From positions 451,259-515,258 of the forward strand of contig NZ_AOIP01000015.1 of the NCBI RefSeq assembly GCF_000337535.1: a stretch of DNA of 64,000 nucleotides, given 5' to 3'. This document shows positions 35,620 through 44,400 of the stretch, piece by piece (the stretch's first letter is position 1; every line of letters starts with the position of its first letter). A program made the position numbers and the translations under genes. This DNA comes from Natrialba aegyptia DSM 13077. Lineage in GTDB: Archaea > Halobacteriota > Halobacteria > Halobacteriales > Natrialbaceae. The notes below the pieces were generated by a model. The model had not been told where the DNA came from, did no database searches, and saw only the letters and a list, made by a program, of their open reading frames with translations.

Positions 35620-35834
35620 TCCCGTTCTCCCAGTCGTTCTCACTCGAGTGCAAGCTGAACTCGGCCAGTTATCACCATTGTCTCGTACCGAAAGCCAGCA
35701 CCCACCACCAGTGGCGATGCCAGCACTCCAAACTATCGGTCTCCCAAACCTGAACTCCCGGAGTGAAATCGCATGACACGGCTGCTGTAGATGGAAAGGG
35801 ATATAACCCATGGCACCACTCCATCTAAACGCGT

Positions 35835-35906
35835 GCCTGGGTAGCTTAGCGGTAAAGCGCGTCCTTGGTAAGGACGAGAGCCCGGGTTCAAATCCCGGCC
35901 TAGGCT
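35835..35906 (+). tRNA. tRNA-Thr (GGU)
   Basis: A 72-nt cloverleaf: acceptor GCCTGGG/CCTAGGC with one G-T pair and discriminator T, D arm GCTTAGCGGTAAAGC, anticodon arm CGTCC-TTGGTAA-GGACG with anticodon GGT, T arm CGGGTTCAAATCCCG. No intron. A TATA-like ATATAAC lies about 35 nt upstream. Confidence 0.93.
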
Positions 35907-36012
35907 TCGTTTCTCTCAATCAGTTCGGTATTCGTAACAGAACAATAGCGATACGGCGTCGAGTTCAGTAGCGACAGTCAAATAGTCGTGAACGCTGTCG
36001 TTGAGGATGTAC

Positions 36013-36324
36013 CTACCACGTCTCGATTCGTCCCGCACGGATATCCTCGACACAGCCTTCACAGTCCGGATGGTCTGCTTCGTAGCACGCTGGACGGTAC
36101 TGATCGTCGAGCATTGCTGCTCGGCGTTCTGCATACCGTCGGCAGACGATCTGTGCCCGGCCTTCGCTATCGGAGGGGAGTTGGCGAACGTTTTTGGCCA
36201 CTTCATAGGCCTGCTGGGCTTCTTCGAGTTGGCGATCGGTCGACCCCCGAACCTGTTCGTACTGCTCGCCTGCCGCCTGAAGTTTCGAACGCAGGAACTG
36301 CGTGAGTCGACGACGATCCGACAT
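36013..36324 (-). CDS. Conserved haloarchaeal protein (DUF7091-like)
   Basis: A 103-residue protein: a helical Arg/Glu-rich N-terminus (SDRRRLTQFLRSKLQAAGEQ) followed by AQIVCRRYAERRAAMLDDQY and a short C-terminal zinc-knuckle-like segment with C-x(6)-C-x2-C (YRPACYEADHPDCEGCVED). From memory it matches the halobacterial family DUF7091; function unknown. The ATG at 36324 is chosen over 36351 because the family starts at MSDRRRL. It lies between tRNA-Thr and tRNA-Met. Confidence 0.72.
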   Translation of the reverse strand: MSDRRRLTQFLRSKLQAAGEQYEQVRGSTDRQLEEAQQAYEVAKNVRQLPSDSEGRAQIVCRRYAERRAAMLDDQYRPACYEADHPDCEGCVEDIRAGRIETW

Positions 36325-36497
36325 ACGCAGTAGTATCCGGTCGCCGACCACATAGACCCGTCGCTGCCCAGGTCTGTTGTGGCTGTCGGTAGTGTGATCG
36401 TATGCTTTCGCATAGTTGTCGAGGCCAATTTGCTACACCAAGACGGAGAGTAAGGGTTAACTACAGGCCACGTTTTTCTCTGCATAGACGGGAAACG

Positions 36498-36603
36498 GGG
36501 CCCTTAGCTCAGTCTGGTTAGAGCGCTCGGCTCATAACACGATCGCATCGATGCGGTCATGTGAGACACCGAGTGGTCGATGGTTCGAATCCGTCAGGGC
36601 CCA
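36498..36603 (+). tRNA. Elongator tRNA-Met (CAU) with intron
   Basis: 106-nt gene. Acceptor GGGCCCT/AGGGCCC with discriminator A, D arm AGCTCAGTCTGGTTAGAGC, anticodon stem CTCGG/CCGAG and T arm GATGGTTCGAATCCGTC. The anticodon CAT is at 36533-36535. A 31-nt intron lies at 36537-36567, after position 37, the canonical archaeal site. The spliced RNA is 75 nt. Haloarchaeal elongator tRNA-Met genes are known to carry introns. Confidence 0.9.
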
Positions 36604-36994
36604 TCCGCAAAAACTAGAAGTGTAGCCGGAACTGATTCAGCGTTCTTCAGCCACTCACCTCACCAGAGACGCCGTTTGCCGTTTTAGCTACGGTGGGTTC
36701 AGAATCGGACCGAACCAGCGACTGCTTCCGGGTCTTCGGACCGAACCGCTGCCCTGCGAAATCAGTGGCCGGGAACGGAGTGAGCGGCGTGACGCTCGCG
36801 CCGTGGCCGGCCGCCAATCACTATTGGAAGTCCAGCTTGGCTCTTCAGGGATTCCGGAAGTGAACAGGGGGCCGTCGTATCAGAGTTCAGATCGTGACGG
36901 CTGGAACGGGGCTACACCTCCAACCGGGGACTGCATGTGAGTGGTGACTGTGGACGCCGCTGAGTGTTCCCAATCGACTCGGAATTGAGCCCGT
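36604..36994. other. Gene-free interval after tRNA-Met
   Basis: About 390 bp with no frame showing domain signatures on either strand. No duplicated tRNA end is visible, so there is no evidence for an integrated element, although tRNA flanks are common integration sites. Confidence 0.4.
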
Positions 36995-37678
36995 TCATTC
37001 GAGCGCGAGTTCACTGGAGGGAGTGGAGTCGATGTCGGTGGATTGTGAGTCGGTTGCGGTGGTGGTCGTGTTGTGGTTGGGGTTGGGGTTGGGGTCGCGA
37101 TCGACGTTTGTAGTTGTGGTAGTTGTGGTTGTGCCGCTACTGGCGTCTGCCGACGGGGGTGTGGCGTCAGTTGTGTTCGTCGTTGTCGTTTCAGTGGTGG
37201 TGTCGTGTGTGTCGTGCGCGTCGTCGAGTTCGTCGGGTGGCGTGCCGTCGGACGGACGAGTATCGTCGAGTTCGATATCGTCTGCAGCCGGTTCCTGAAG
37301 CGTACTCGCTTTGGGAATTTCGATCCGGAGCGAGCCGGTGTCTGAGAGGGTTGCGGTTCCGGCGTTGGGGTCGACGACGGCATCGGCCGGGAGGTCGGCC
37401 GTGCCGCTGAGGTTGGTTCCACGGCCGGGAAATCGCATCTCGTAGCTGTCACGGAACGGGCGGAAACGGTCGACGCTGATCTTGACGGTTCCGTCCATGT
37501 ACCGGACCTGGACGTCGTCTGGTTCGGCACCGGGAGCGTCGAAGACGACGAGATAGGAGTCGTCGTTTTCGAGGAGGTCGACGGGCAGTGAGCGCTGGTT
37601 CTGGATGCGACCGCTTGCCCGGCCGAGTTGGCGGTAGAGCACGTGTGTGATCGACGAGCCAAGGGACGGTTTGTTCAC
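36995..37678 (-). CDS. Hsp20/alpha-crystallin-like protein with long Thr-rich tail
   Basis: A 227-residue protein. The alpha-crystallin-like domain lies at about 25-130 (RSLPVDLLENDDSYLVVFDA, PGAEPDDVQVRYMDGTVKIS, TATLSDTGSLRIEIPKA). The last 90 residues are a low-complexity Asp/Thr/Asn/Pro tail, including runs of T and NPNPNPN. Small heat-shock proteins form oligomers that hold unfolded proteins. The tail is encoded by simple repeats, so its length may vary between strains. Confidence 0.8.
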   Translation of the reverse strand: MNKPSLGSSITHVLYRQLGRASGRIQNQRSLPVDLLENDDSYLVVFDAPGAEPDDVQVRYMDGTVKISVDRFRPFRDSYEMRFPGRGTNLSGTADLPADAVVDPNAGTATLSDTGSLRIEIPKASTLQEPAADDIELDDTRPSDGTPPDELDDAHDTHDTTTETTTTNTTDATPPSADASSGTTTTTTTTNVDRDPNPNPNHNTTTTATDSQSTDIDSTPSSELALE

Positions 37679-37890
37679 TCCGCATCACCTCTCGTGAAAC
37701 CGACACGGCGGGCGGGAGCCAGTGCGCTGTGCTGGGCGGAGACCTGGGTGAGAGCACGTAACATAGCCGATGGGGAAACTACGATAGCCACGTTCTTATT
37801 AATTTTGGTGTTGAGTAAAATAACGTCTGACGCGACGGTCGATCGAGTTCGCTGGCGCAGTGGCGGATGGGCTGTACGGAGACTGGTGGC

Positions 37891-38049
37891 TCAGAGTTCG
37901 ACCGGTTCGAGACAGTCGGTACCGCCGCAGACGGGACACGAGAGTTCGGAGCTGTCGAACTCGTCGGGAACGTCGTAGGTGTAGTGGTTCTCGAACAGGT
38001 CGAGGAAGCAGTCGTCGTCGGTGCAGACGATTTCTTCGGTCGGTGGCAT
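37891..38049 (-). CDS. Small zinc-finger protein (DUF7559-like)
   Basis: A 52-residue acidic protein with cysteine pairs CTDDDC (9-14) and CPVCGGTDC (38-46), a probable single zinc site. From memory similar short proteins in haloarchaea are labelled DUF7559; function unknown. The ATG at 38049 (MPPTEEIVC) is preferred over 38079. Confidence 0.65.
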   Translation of the reverse strand: MPPTEEIVCTDDDCFLDLFENHYTYDVPDEFDSSELSCPVCGGTDCLEPVEL

Positions 38050-38178
38050 GATCGACAGTACCGGGACCAGGACCATCAACGCGGCGGTTGCGGTGGTTCG
38101 TGTTAGACACCCTCGTTATCTCGCGTCTCGTGTCTCCCGTTAGTCACCGTTTTGTCGTTCGAGGCGCTATCGGTCGGT

Positions 38179-39948
38179 ATGACTGGCTCCGGCTCCGGCT
38201 CTGGTCCCGACTCCGGGACGGAGACGGACGCGCTCTCGGTGACGATCGTCGACGGGTACGTCGACGAACCCGCACATTTCGGAGTCCCGCCGTACATCTC
38301 GACGTATCCCCGGTACACGGCGGGCGCGCTCGTTGATGCGGGCGTCCCGCGCGAGAAAATTACGTATCACACGATCGACGGTCTGCGAGACGACCCCGAT
38401 CGATGGCGCGCTGTCGACGACGCCGATCTCATGATCTACCTGGGCGGGATGACCGTCCCCGGCAAGTACGTCGGGGGCACGCCCGCCGAACCCGACGAGG
38501 TACGCAAACTCGCGTGGACGGCGAGCGGCACGAGCCTGATGGGCGGCCCGGTCAAGTTCGGCGTCGGCGACGAGAACGCCGGCGCGACCGAAACCGAACG
38601 ACAGGACTTAGACTTCGATTTCGTCGCCAAGGGCGACGTCGAGGCCGCCGTCCACGACCTCGTCGAAAGCGGCCTCGAGGGCTTCAACAATCGAATGCGG
38701 GACATCGACGAGGTCTCGCGATGGGCACAGGAGGGGGCCTTCATCGTCGAGCAACACCCAAACCACCCCGAGTACCTCATCGCCGAACTCGAGACCTCGC
38801 GCGGCTGTGCCTACCGGTGCTCGTTCTGTACCGAACCGCTGTACGGAAACCCCTCGTTCCGCCCGCCGCCGACCGTCGTCGGCGAGGTCGACGCGCTCGC
38901 GGACTACGGTGTGAAACACTTCCGGATCGGCCGGCAGGCGGATATCCTGGCCTACGGCGGGGACGGCGAAGCACCAAACCCAGATGCGCTCCGCCAACTC
39001 TACAGCGGTATCCGGGAGGTCGCGCCGAATCTCGAGACTCTTCACCTGGACAACATGAATCCCATCACGATCGTCAACTGGCCGGAGAAGAGCCGCGAGG
39101 GGATTCGGATTATCGCAGAGCACAACACGCCCGGTGACACGGCTGCGTTCGGGCTAGAATCCGCCGACCCCGTCGTCCAGGAGGAGAACAACCTGAACGT
39201 CACCGCCGAGGAGTGCTTCGAAGCCGTTCGCATCGTCAACGAAGAAGCGGGCTGGCGGCCGGGCGGACCGAACGATCCGACCGTCGATGCAACGACCAGC
39301 GACGCTCGCCCGCGCCGACTGCCCAAACTCCTCCCCGGCATCAACCTCCTCCACGGACTCAAGGGCGAACGCGAGGAAACCTACCGGCACAACCGCGAGT
39401 TCCTCCAGCGCGTCTACGACGAGGGCTACATGCTTCGGCGCGTGAACATCCGACAGGTCATGTCCTTCGACGGCACCGACATGTCCGATACGGGTGCCGA
39501 AATCGCGAACGAGCACAAGAAGCTCTTCAAGCGCTACAAACAGCAGGTTCGCGAAGAAATCGACAACCCGATGCTGGGGCGCGTTGTCCCGCCGGGAACC
39601 GTCCTCTCGGACGTCCACCTCGAGTATCACCAAGACGGGAAAACCTTCGGCCGCCAGCTCGGCACCTATCCGCTGCTCGTGGGTATCCCCGGCGAACGCG
39701 AACTCGGGCGGACGATCGACGTCGCCGTCGTCGACCACGGCTATCGCTCCGTGACCGGCGTTCCGTACCCGCTCGATCTCAACGGTGCTTCGATGGACGA
39801 ACTCACCGCGATTCCCGGCGTCGGCGATCGGACGGCGGGCGACATCGTCGTCAACCGCCCCTACGAGTCCGTCACGGACGCCGGCCTCGAAACGGCGATC
39901 GAACTCGACGAGTTCGTGACGACGCGCCCGTTCGAGCACGCGGATTGA
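38179..39948 (+). CDS. Radical SAM protein with C-terminal helix-hairpin-helix
   Basis: A 589-residue protein. An N-terminal B12-binding-like alpha/beta region (about 20-200) is followed by a radical SAM core with the cluster motif C210-x3-C214-x2-C217 (RGCAYRCSFC). A TRAM-like beta region (about 490-535) and a helix-hairpin-helix segment (MDELTAIPGVGDRTAGDIVV, about 545-570) end it. The HhH and TRAM parts suggest an RNA or DNA substrate, as in tRNA-modifying radical SAM enzymes; the actual substrate is unknown. The TRAM-domain gene follows directly. ATG 38179 is used; the longer frame begins with TTG. Confidence 0.85.
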   Translation: MTGSGSGSGPDSGTETDALSVTIVDGYVDEPAHFGVPPYISTYPRYTAGALVDAGVPREKITYHTIDGLRDDPDRWRAVDDADLMIYLGGMTVPGKYVGGTPAEPDEVRKLAWTASGTSLMGGPVKFGVGDENAGATETERQDLDFDFVAKGDVEAAVHDLVESGLEGFNNRMRDIDEVSRWAQEGAFIVEQHPNHPEYLIAELETSRGCAYRCSFCTEPLYGNPSFRPPPTVVGEVDALADYGVKHFRIGRQADILAYGGDGEAPNPDALRQLYSGIREVAPNLETLHLDNMNPITIVNWPEKSREGIRIIAEHNTPGDTAAFGLESADPVVQEENNLNVTAEECFEAVRIVNEEAGWRPGGPNDPTVDATTSDARPRRLPKLLPGINLLHGLKGEREETYRHNREFLQRVYDEGYMLRRVNIRQVMSFDGTDMSDTGAEIANEHKKLFKRYKQQVREEIDNPMLGRVVPPGTVLSDVHLEYHQDGKTFGRQLGTYPLLVGIPGERELGRTIDVAVVDHGYRSVTGVPYPLDLNGASMDELTAIPGVGDRTAGDIVVNRPYESVTDAGLETAIELDEFVTTRPFEHAD

Positions 39949-40056
39949 GGAGAGTGCGCGGATTGAGGAGAGTGCGCGAGTGGAAAGCGAGATGGGTCGA
40001 CTGAAACCGGGCGTGTGGAGAAGAATTCTCGGTCGTGGTCGGTAGTTCTAATACGG

Positions 40057-40512
40057 ATGAGCGTCAGAGGTGGAATTGAGGGTCTACCTGTGGAAATATC
40101 TGAAAAACTCCTGTGTCTGTTCAGTACGGAGGTTTCGGCAGAGGAGGACCGATACGTCATCGAGGTACCACGTCAGGAAGTCGAGACCGGCGACATCGAT
40201 CCGGAGGAGGTCTACCGTGTGGCGCTCATCTCTCGCGAGGGCGAGGAGGGTGAGGTCGAGGCATCGGCGGCGGCACAACCGCAGCCACAGCCACAAACCG
40301 CCACTTCGGAGCCACAGCCACCGGTCGATGTCGGTGAAACGCGCTACGTCGAAATCGAAGATATCGGCAAGCAGGGTGACGGGATTGCCCGCGTCGAACG
40401 CGGCTACGTTATCATCGTTCCCGGCGCGGATGTCGGTGAACGCGTCAAGATCGAGGTCACCGAGGTCAAGTCGAACTTCGCAGTCGGCGAGATTATCGAA
40501 GACACGTTCTAA
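40057..40512 (+). CDS. TRAM domain protein
   Basis: A 151-residue protein (140 if it starts at GTG 40090). The N-terminal part (EISEKLLCLFSTEV) and the C-terminal TRAM domain (ETRYVEIEDIGKQGDGIARV, about 92-150) are joined by a Gln/Pro/Ala linker. TRAM proteins bind RNA; small haloarchaeal ones are thought to be RNA chaperones. The GTG has a GAGGG 7 nt upstream and gives the family-like start VEISEKLL, so it may be the true start. Confidence 0.87.
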   Translation: MSVRGGIEGLPVEISEKLLCLFSTEVSAEEDRYVIEVPRQEVETGDIDPEEVYRVALISREGEEGEVEASAAAQPQPQPQTATSEPQPPVDVGETRYVEIEDIGKQGDGIARVERGYVIIVPGADVGERVKIEVTEVKSNFAVGEIIEDTF

Positions 40513-40604
40513 CGTCACCGTTACCGGAGAGTGGCGCGCTGTCCGGTCCGAAACCGACGACCGAGGAGCCACTGGCGAGTTCGGCAATTCTCTTCACGTA
40601 ACGC

Positions 40605-41375
40605 TCACGATTGGGGCGGGATCGTCTCGCGGTAAGTACCCGGATCGTCGTGAAAACAGTCGCCGACGACGATCGCATCCGCGCCGGCTTCAAGAATCGT
40701 GGTGGCTTTCTCGCGCGTGTCGATGCCGCCGCCGTAGAGCAGGACCGTTTCGTCGAGGTATCGCGCGGCTGATGCAACGTCTTCCGGCCCGCCGTAGGTA
40801 CCCGAGTACTCGACGTAGAAGATCGGAAAGTCGTAGAACGTCTCCGTCGCGAGCGCCGCACCCGCGACTTGGGCGGGCGTGTACGCGGTTTCGACGCCCG
40901 AGACAGTTGCTGCCGCCGAATCGAGATGCTGGATGACGTATCCTTCGGCGATCAGGTTCGTCGCGAGTTCGGCGACGGCGTCGACGCCTTTGGACGTGAC
41001 CAGATCGCCGACGAGGGGGACGGTACTGCCGGTGAGTTCGTCGGGTTTGCGCGCGACCTCGGTGAAGAGGTCGAGGTGTTTGCCGACGAAGTTGGTCCGG
41101 TCGCCGTTGTAGACGGCGGGGACGGCAATGGCTGTGGCGGCGTCTATGGTGTCGGTCGAGACCTGCGTGGCGCTGTAGGGTTCCTGAAGGACGGGGAGGT
41201 CGGGGGCGATGTCGTCGATCGCTCGAATCGTCTCGAGGGTGTTGGCCTCGGTCACGTCGTCGGACCCGCCGACGATCACGAGATCGGTGTCCGCGATGAC
41301 GCCGGGATTGGCCGGTAACGGTTTGGCTGGATCGACTTTCGTGACGTGTCGAATGTCGTGCCACGCGATGTCCAT
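40605..41375 (-). CDS. Geranylgeranylglyceryl phosphate synthase (PcrB/GGGPS family)
   Basis: A 256-residue TIM-barrel prenyltransferase. Motifs HVTKVDPAKPLP, DLVIVGGSDDVTE, FYVEYSGTYGGPEDV, LLYGGGIDTREKA and ADAIVVGDCFHDD match GGGPS: substrate phosphate loops and a catalytic Glu in the YxEYSG segment. It makes the first ether bond of archaeal membrane lipids between sn-glycerol-1-phosphate and GGPP. Haloarchaea can have two paralogues; which one this is cannot be told here. Confidence 0.88.
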   Translation of the reverse strand: MDIAWHDIRHVTKVDPAKPLPANPGVIADTDLVIVGGSDDVTEANTLETIRAIDDIAPDLPVLQEPYSATQVSTDTIDAATAIAVPAVYNGDRTNFVGKHLDLFTEVARKPDELTGSTVPLVGDLVTSKGVDAVAELATNLIAEGYVIQHLDSAAATVSGVETAYTPAQVAGAALATETFYDFPIFYVEYSGTYGGPEDVASAARYLDETVLLYGGGIDTREKATTILEAGADAIVVGDCFHDDPGTYRETIPPQS

Positions 41376-41463
41376 AGCAAAACCGTCACAGACGCATGTG
41401 AATTTTCTGTCGATTTTGCGGCCCTGAGACTGACTGGCCGCCTGTCTGGACTCACACGGTCAC

Positions 41464-42186
41464 TTAGTCGGAGAGTTGCGTTCCATCCGGCCGTTTCGCT
41501 CCTTCAGAATCGTGAACGACAACCTCGCCCGCCCCGGTATCGACGGGCGCGTACGCATCACGAACGTCGATCGCCTCCTCGAGTTCGCGAACGGCGCGTT
41601 CTTTGAGCGCGGCGGCGAGTGCTTCGGCGTCCGCGCGGGAGATGTCGCGACCGAGGCCCTCGCACTCGTGGGCGCGGACGACGCCGGCTTCGTCGACGGC
41701 CTCGCCCATCGGCTGGCTGGTGCCGTCGAGGGCGACGCTGAAGGGGTAGGTTCGACAGATCAGCGGGCGGTCGTCGTGGGCGGTGCAGGCTCCGACGCCC
41801 GCGTCGTCTTCCGCGTAGAAGACGCAGTCCCCGCAGCCGTCGGTCTGGAGCGCCCATTCGAAGGTTTCGCCTTCCGGTCCGTCCTCGCCCTCGGTGAGGC
41901 CGTAGGGCATCGGCCGGGCGACGTCGCGCCAGTCGCGCGCTTCGGCGGTTGTGTCCGATTCGGCGGTGTCGGAACCGGTGGCATCAGCGCTATCGCCCGC
42001 CGCGGCGGCGGCCTGTAATTCGCGAACTTCGTCGGGAAAGACCGTCGCCGTGTGCTCGTCCTCGCCGTGGCTCGTACAGCAGGCCCCACAGCGGGTGCAC
42101 TCGAAGCCGATCGATTCGATGGCGTCGGCCAGGTCGTCGACGGAGAGTTCGCGGGCGCGGTCGAGTTCGGTTTCGAGCGAGGGCAC
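41464..42186 (-). CDS. YkgJ-family cysteine cluster protein
   Basis: A 240-residue protein with the YkgJ pattern of Cys: FECTRCGACCTSHGED, then DGCGDCVFY, GVGACTAHDDRPLICRTYPF and a final AHECEGLG. The family probably binds zinc or an iron-sulphur cluster; function unknown. The start is GTG at 42186 (VPSLETELDRARELS). The frame from 42255 would overlap the MBL gene and adds an Arg-rich extension. An Ala/Asp/Thr-rich insertion interrupts it at about 65-85. Confidence 0.82.
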   Translation of the reverse strand: MPSLETELDRARELSVDDLADAIESIGFECTRCGACCTSHGEDEHTATVFPDEVRELQAAAAAGDSADATGSDTAESDTTAEARDWRDVARPMPYGLTEGEDGPEGETFEWALQTDGCGDCVFYAEDDAGVGACTAHDDRPLICRTYPFSVALDGTSQPMGEAVDEAGVVRAHECEGLGRDISRADAEALAAALKERAVRELEEAIDVRDAYAPVDTGAGEVVVHDSEGAKRPDGTQLSD

Positions 42187-42215
42187 ACCTACAGCTACGC
42201 GGCGAGGCGGAAAAG

Positions 42216-43016
42216 TCAGTCGCTCCGACGAGCGCGAGCGACCGCGCCGTCCCACGAGAGGCGGCCCTCCACGGCGAGTTTCTCGAGGTGTGCGCGGACC
42301 GTCGCCCGCGCGAGATCGCGAACCCCGGTCAGGTCCTTCTCGTAGGCTGCCGCGAGGATCTCATCGAGCGTCTTGGCACCGCCCTCGACGGCGGTCAGGA
42401 CCCGCTGTTCGCGCCGGGCGCGGTGGGCGAGGAGACGCTCGAGGGCCTCCCGCGGCGCGTCGATAACCGGGCCGTGACCGGGATACAGTACCGGTGGGTC
42501 CATCGCCCAGAGTCGGCGCAACGTAGTTACGTACGCGCGCATGTCGCCCTCCGGTGCCCCGACCACGACGCTGCCCTCGCGGACGGCGCAGTCACCGCAG
42601 ACGACCGGGCCACCGTCTCCGACCTCGAATGCGACGTGATCCGGTGCGTGTCCCGGTGCGTCAAGAATACGGACGAACGCCTCGTCACCGTCGCCGAGCG
42701 AGAGCTCGGTTCCGGGAGTGAACTCGCGGTCGGGCGCACAGCCGGTCGCCTCCTGAAATCGGGCGGTGCGGCCGCGTCTGGCCCAGACCGTCGCACCGGT
42801 CGCGTCGGCGTAGGTTTCGACAGCACCGACGTGGTCCGGGTGGGTGTGAGTGACCAGGATGTGCTCGACGGAGCGGTCGGCGACGAGTTCGTCCAATGGG
42901 GACGTTTGTGCAGCCGGATCGACGAGGACCGCGGCGTCGTCGCCGATGAGATAGGCGGTGGTTTCGCCGGTCGGGGCCCGCGTCTGGACGGGAACGGAAC
43001 AGGAAGTCACGTCCAT
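42216..43016 (-). CDS. MBL-fold metallo-hydrolase (LACTB2-like)
   Basis: A 266-residue protein. The metal motif HTHPDH is at 57-62. The later ligands are in APGHAPDHVAFEV, VVCGDCA and LYPGHGPVI. A C-terminal winged-helix-like domain (LLAHRARREQRVLTAVEGG to LAVEGRLSWDG) is typical of the LACTB2/glyoxalase II-like group, whose human member is an RNA endonuclease. It lies 29 nt upstream of the YkgJ gene on the same strand. Confidence 0.88.
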   Translation of the reverse strand: MDVTSCSVPVQTRAPTGETTAYLIGDDAAVLVDPAAQTSPLDELVADRSVEHILVTHTHPDHVGAVETYADATGATVWARRGRTARFQEATGCAPDREFTPGTELSLGDGDEAFVRILDAPGHAPDHVAFEVGDGGPVVCGDCAVREGSVVVGAPEGDMRAYVTTLRRLWAMDPPVLYPGHGPVIDAPREALERLLAHRARREQRVLTAVEGGAKTLDEILAAAYEKDLTGVRDLARATVRAHLEKLAVEGRLSWDGAVARARRSD

Positions 43017-43085
43017 AGGAACGTCTCATCGGCGGGTTGTATGTGCGTATCGAAGCGGGTCCAAAACGGAGCCGACTTCAGTTCC

Positions 43086-43367
43086 TCAGTTCTTGAGGTA
43101 GTAAACCTGCTTGCGCGCGTCCCGGAAGCTGTAGCGCGACCCCACGAGGCCGACATCCTCGAGGCGGTTGAGGGCGTAGCGAACGGTGCGGTCTGGAAGC
43201 AGCGATTCGTCGGCGAGTTGTCCCTGCGAGAGCGGTGAATCGGTTTCGAGGACTTTCGCAACCAATTTCGCGCTTGGTGGGAGATCGCGGAGACGGTCCC
43301 GGTATTCGTCCTTCGATAGGACCTCCTCGGCTGCGGCAGTGCCATCCTCTGCGGTACTCGTGCTCAT
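43086..43367 (-). CDS. Winged-helix DNA-binding protein (MarR-like)
   Basis: A 93-residue protein made of one winged helix: SAKLVAKVLETDSPLSQGQL, the recognition helix LLPDRTVRYALNRLEDVGLV and the wing SRYSFRDARKQVYYLKN. This small regulator is widespread in haloarchaea. Its targets are unknown. The intergenic DNA upstream is AT-rich with two TATA-like boxes. Confidence 0.82.
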   Translation of the reverse strand: MSTSTAEDGTAAAEEVLSKDEYRDRLRDLPPSAKLVAKVLETDSPLSQGQLADESLLPDRTVRYALNRLEDVGLVGSRYSFRDARKQVYYLKN

Positions 43368-43479
43368 ACAATTCTGAGCGGAATCAGTGTTGGTAAAGCT
43401 TCCCTATATGTGGATAGGAACAATGAAGTTTGTATAAGGGGTTCAAATGTGGTATTAATACATGGAACCCATACGCACG

Positions 43480-43554
43480 ATGAACAGAGACAGTGACAGG
43501 CTCCCGGTCTACGACGACGCACCAGCGAAGGTGACCCCTCGTCCAGTCGTTTGA
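43480..43554 (+). CDS. Candidate 24-residue leaderless microprotein
   Basis: The frame begins MNRDSDRLPVYDDAP and ends TPRPVV-stop. A TATA-like TATTAATA (43453-43460) is centred 24 nt before this ATG, the exact leaderless spacing. Third positions are GC-rich in the second half. A slightly longer start at 43462 is in frame. No family is recognised; the TATA box may belong to a non-coding RNA instead. Confidence 0.25.
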   Translation: MNRDSDRLPVYDDAPAKVTPRPVV

Positions 43555-43628
43555 CTGTCCGGACCCGTCGGATTTTCCGAACGAGTCCAGTATCGTTTTA
43601 TCCCACGACTACAGTAGTTTCGCCCAGT

Positions 43629-44336
43629 GTGAAAGGACAGGAGTGGTACCAGGCTGACGACGTCGCCGAGGAGTACGACGACAAGCGCTTTTCCAAGGGT
43701 GGACAGTTGATCGACCGACGGGAGAAGCAAGCAGTCCTCGAGGCGATCATGCCCGTCGAGGACCGTACGATCCTCGAAATCGCCTGTGGTACCGGGCGAT
43801 TTACGGTTATGCTGGCCGAGCAGGGCGCGGACGTCGTCGGACTCGACATTTCGGCAGCGATGTTGCACCAAGGGCGAGCGAAAGCACAGCGCGCTGAACT
43901 CGCAGGGACACTCGAGTTCCTCCGCGGCGATGCGGGGCGGCTACCGTTTCCGGACGACCACTTCGATACCGTCATCGCGATGCGCTTTTTCCATCTGGCG
44001 GACGATCCGGAGGCGTTCTTGCGGGAGATGCGGCGGGTGGCGAGCGAACAGGTCGTCTTCGATACGTTCAATCGCTTTAGCTCGCGGAGTATCTACAACT
44101 GGGCGCTGCCGATGGGTTCGCGACTGTATTCGAAGGGCGAGGTAAGTACGCTACTCGCAAAGACGAATCTGACGCTGATCGATGTCGAAGACGATTTCCT
44201 CCTTCCGTACGGCCTCTACCGGGCAATTCCGAACGGGCTCGCCTCACCGCTTCGGTCGATCGACAGCGCCCTCGGCGGGCATCCGATTACGGATCACGCA
44301 GCGTCGGTATCGTACTGGAACACGCGGCTTCGGTAG
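43629..44336 (+). CDS. Class I SAM-dependent methyltransferase
   Basis: A 235-residue methyltransferase. The SAM-binding motif I is ILEIACGTGRF (about 48-58), motif II VVGLDISAAML, and the post motif DAGRLPFPDDHFDTVIA. The substrate cannot be told; the UbiE/Methyltransf_11-like pattern suits small molecules or lipids. The start is GTG 43629 (VKGQEWYQADDV). TTTTATCC (43596-43603) is centred about 29 nt upstream and suits a leaderless transcript. Confidence 0.88.
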   Translation: MKGQEWYQADDVAEEYDDKRFSKGGQLIDRREKQAVLEAIMPVEDRTILEIACGTGRFTVMLAEQGADVVGLDISAAMLHQGRAKAQRAELAGTLEFLRGDAGRLPFPDDHFDTVIAMRFFHLADDPEAFLREMRRVASEQVVFDTFNRFSSRSIYNWALPMGSRLYSKGEVSTLLAKTNLTLIDVEDDFLLPYGLYRAIPNGLASPLRSIDSALGGHPITDHAASVSYWNTRLR

Positions 44337-44400
44337 TGGACGACGATAGCTGGCAGTAATCCCATCGTCTTTTTACTCCCCGGGTGTTCTACCACATAGT

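Noticed and set aside
40015-40056. Longer start of the TRAM gene at GTG 40015
   Set aside because: The added residues (MEKNSRSWSVVLIR) do not resemble the family; ATG 40057 or GTG 40090 fit better.
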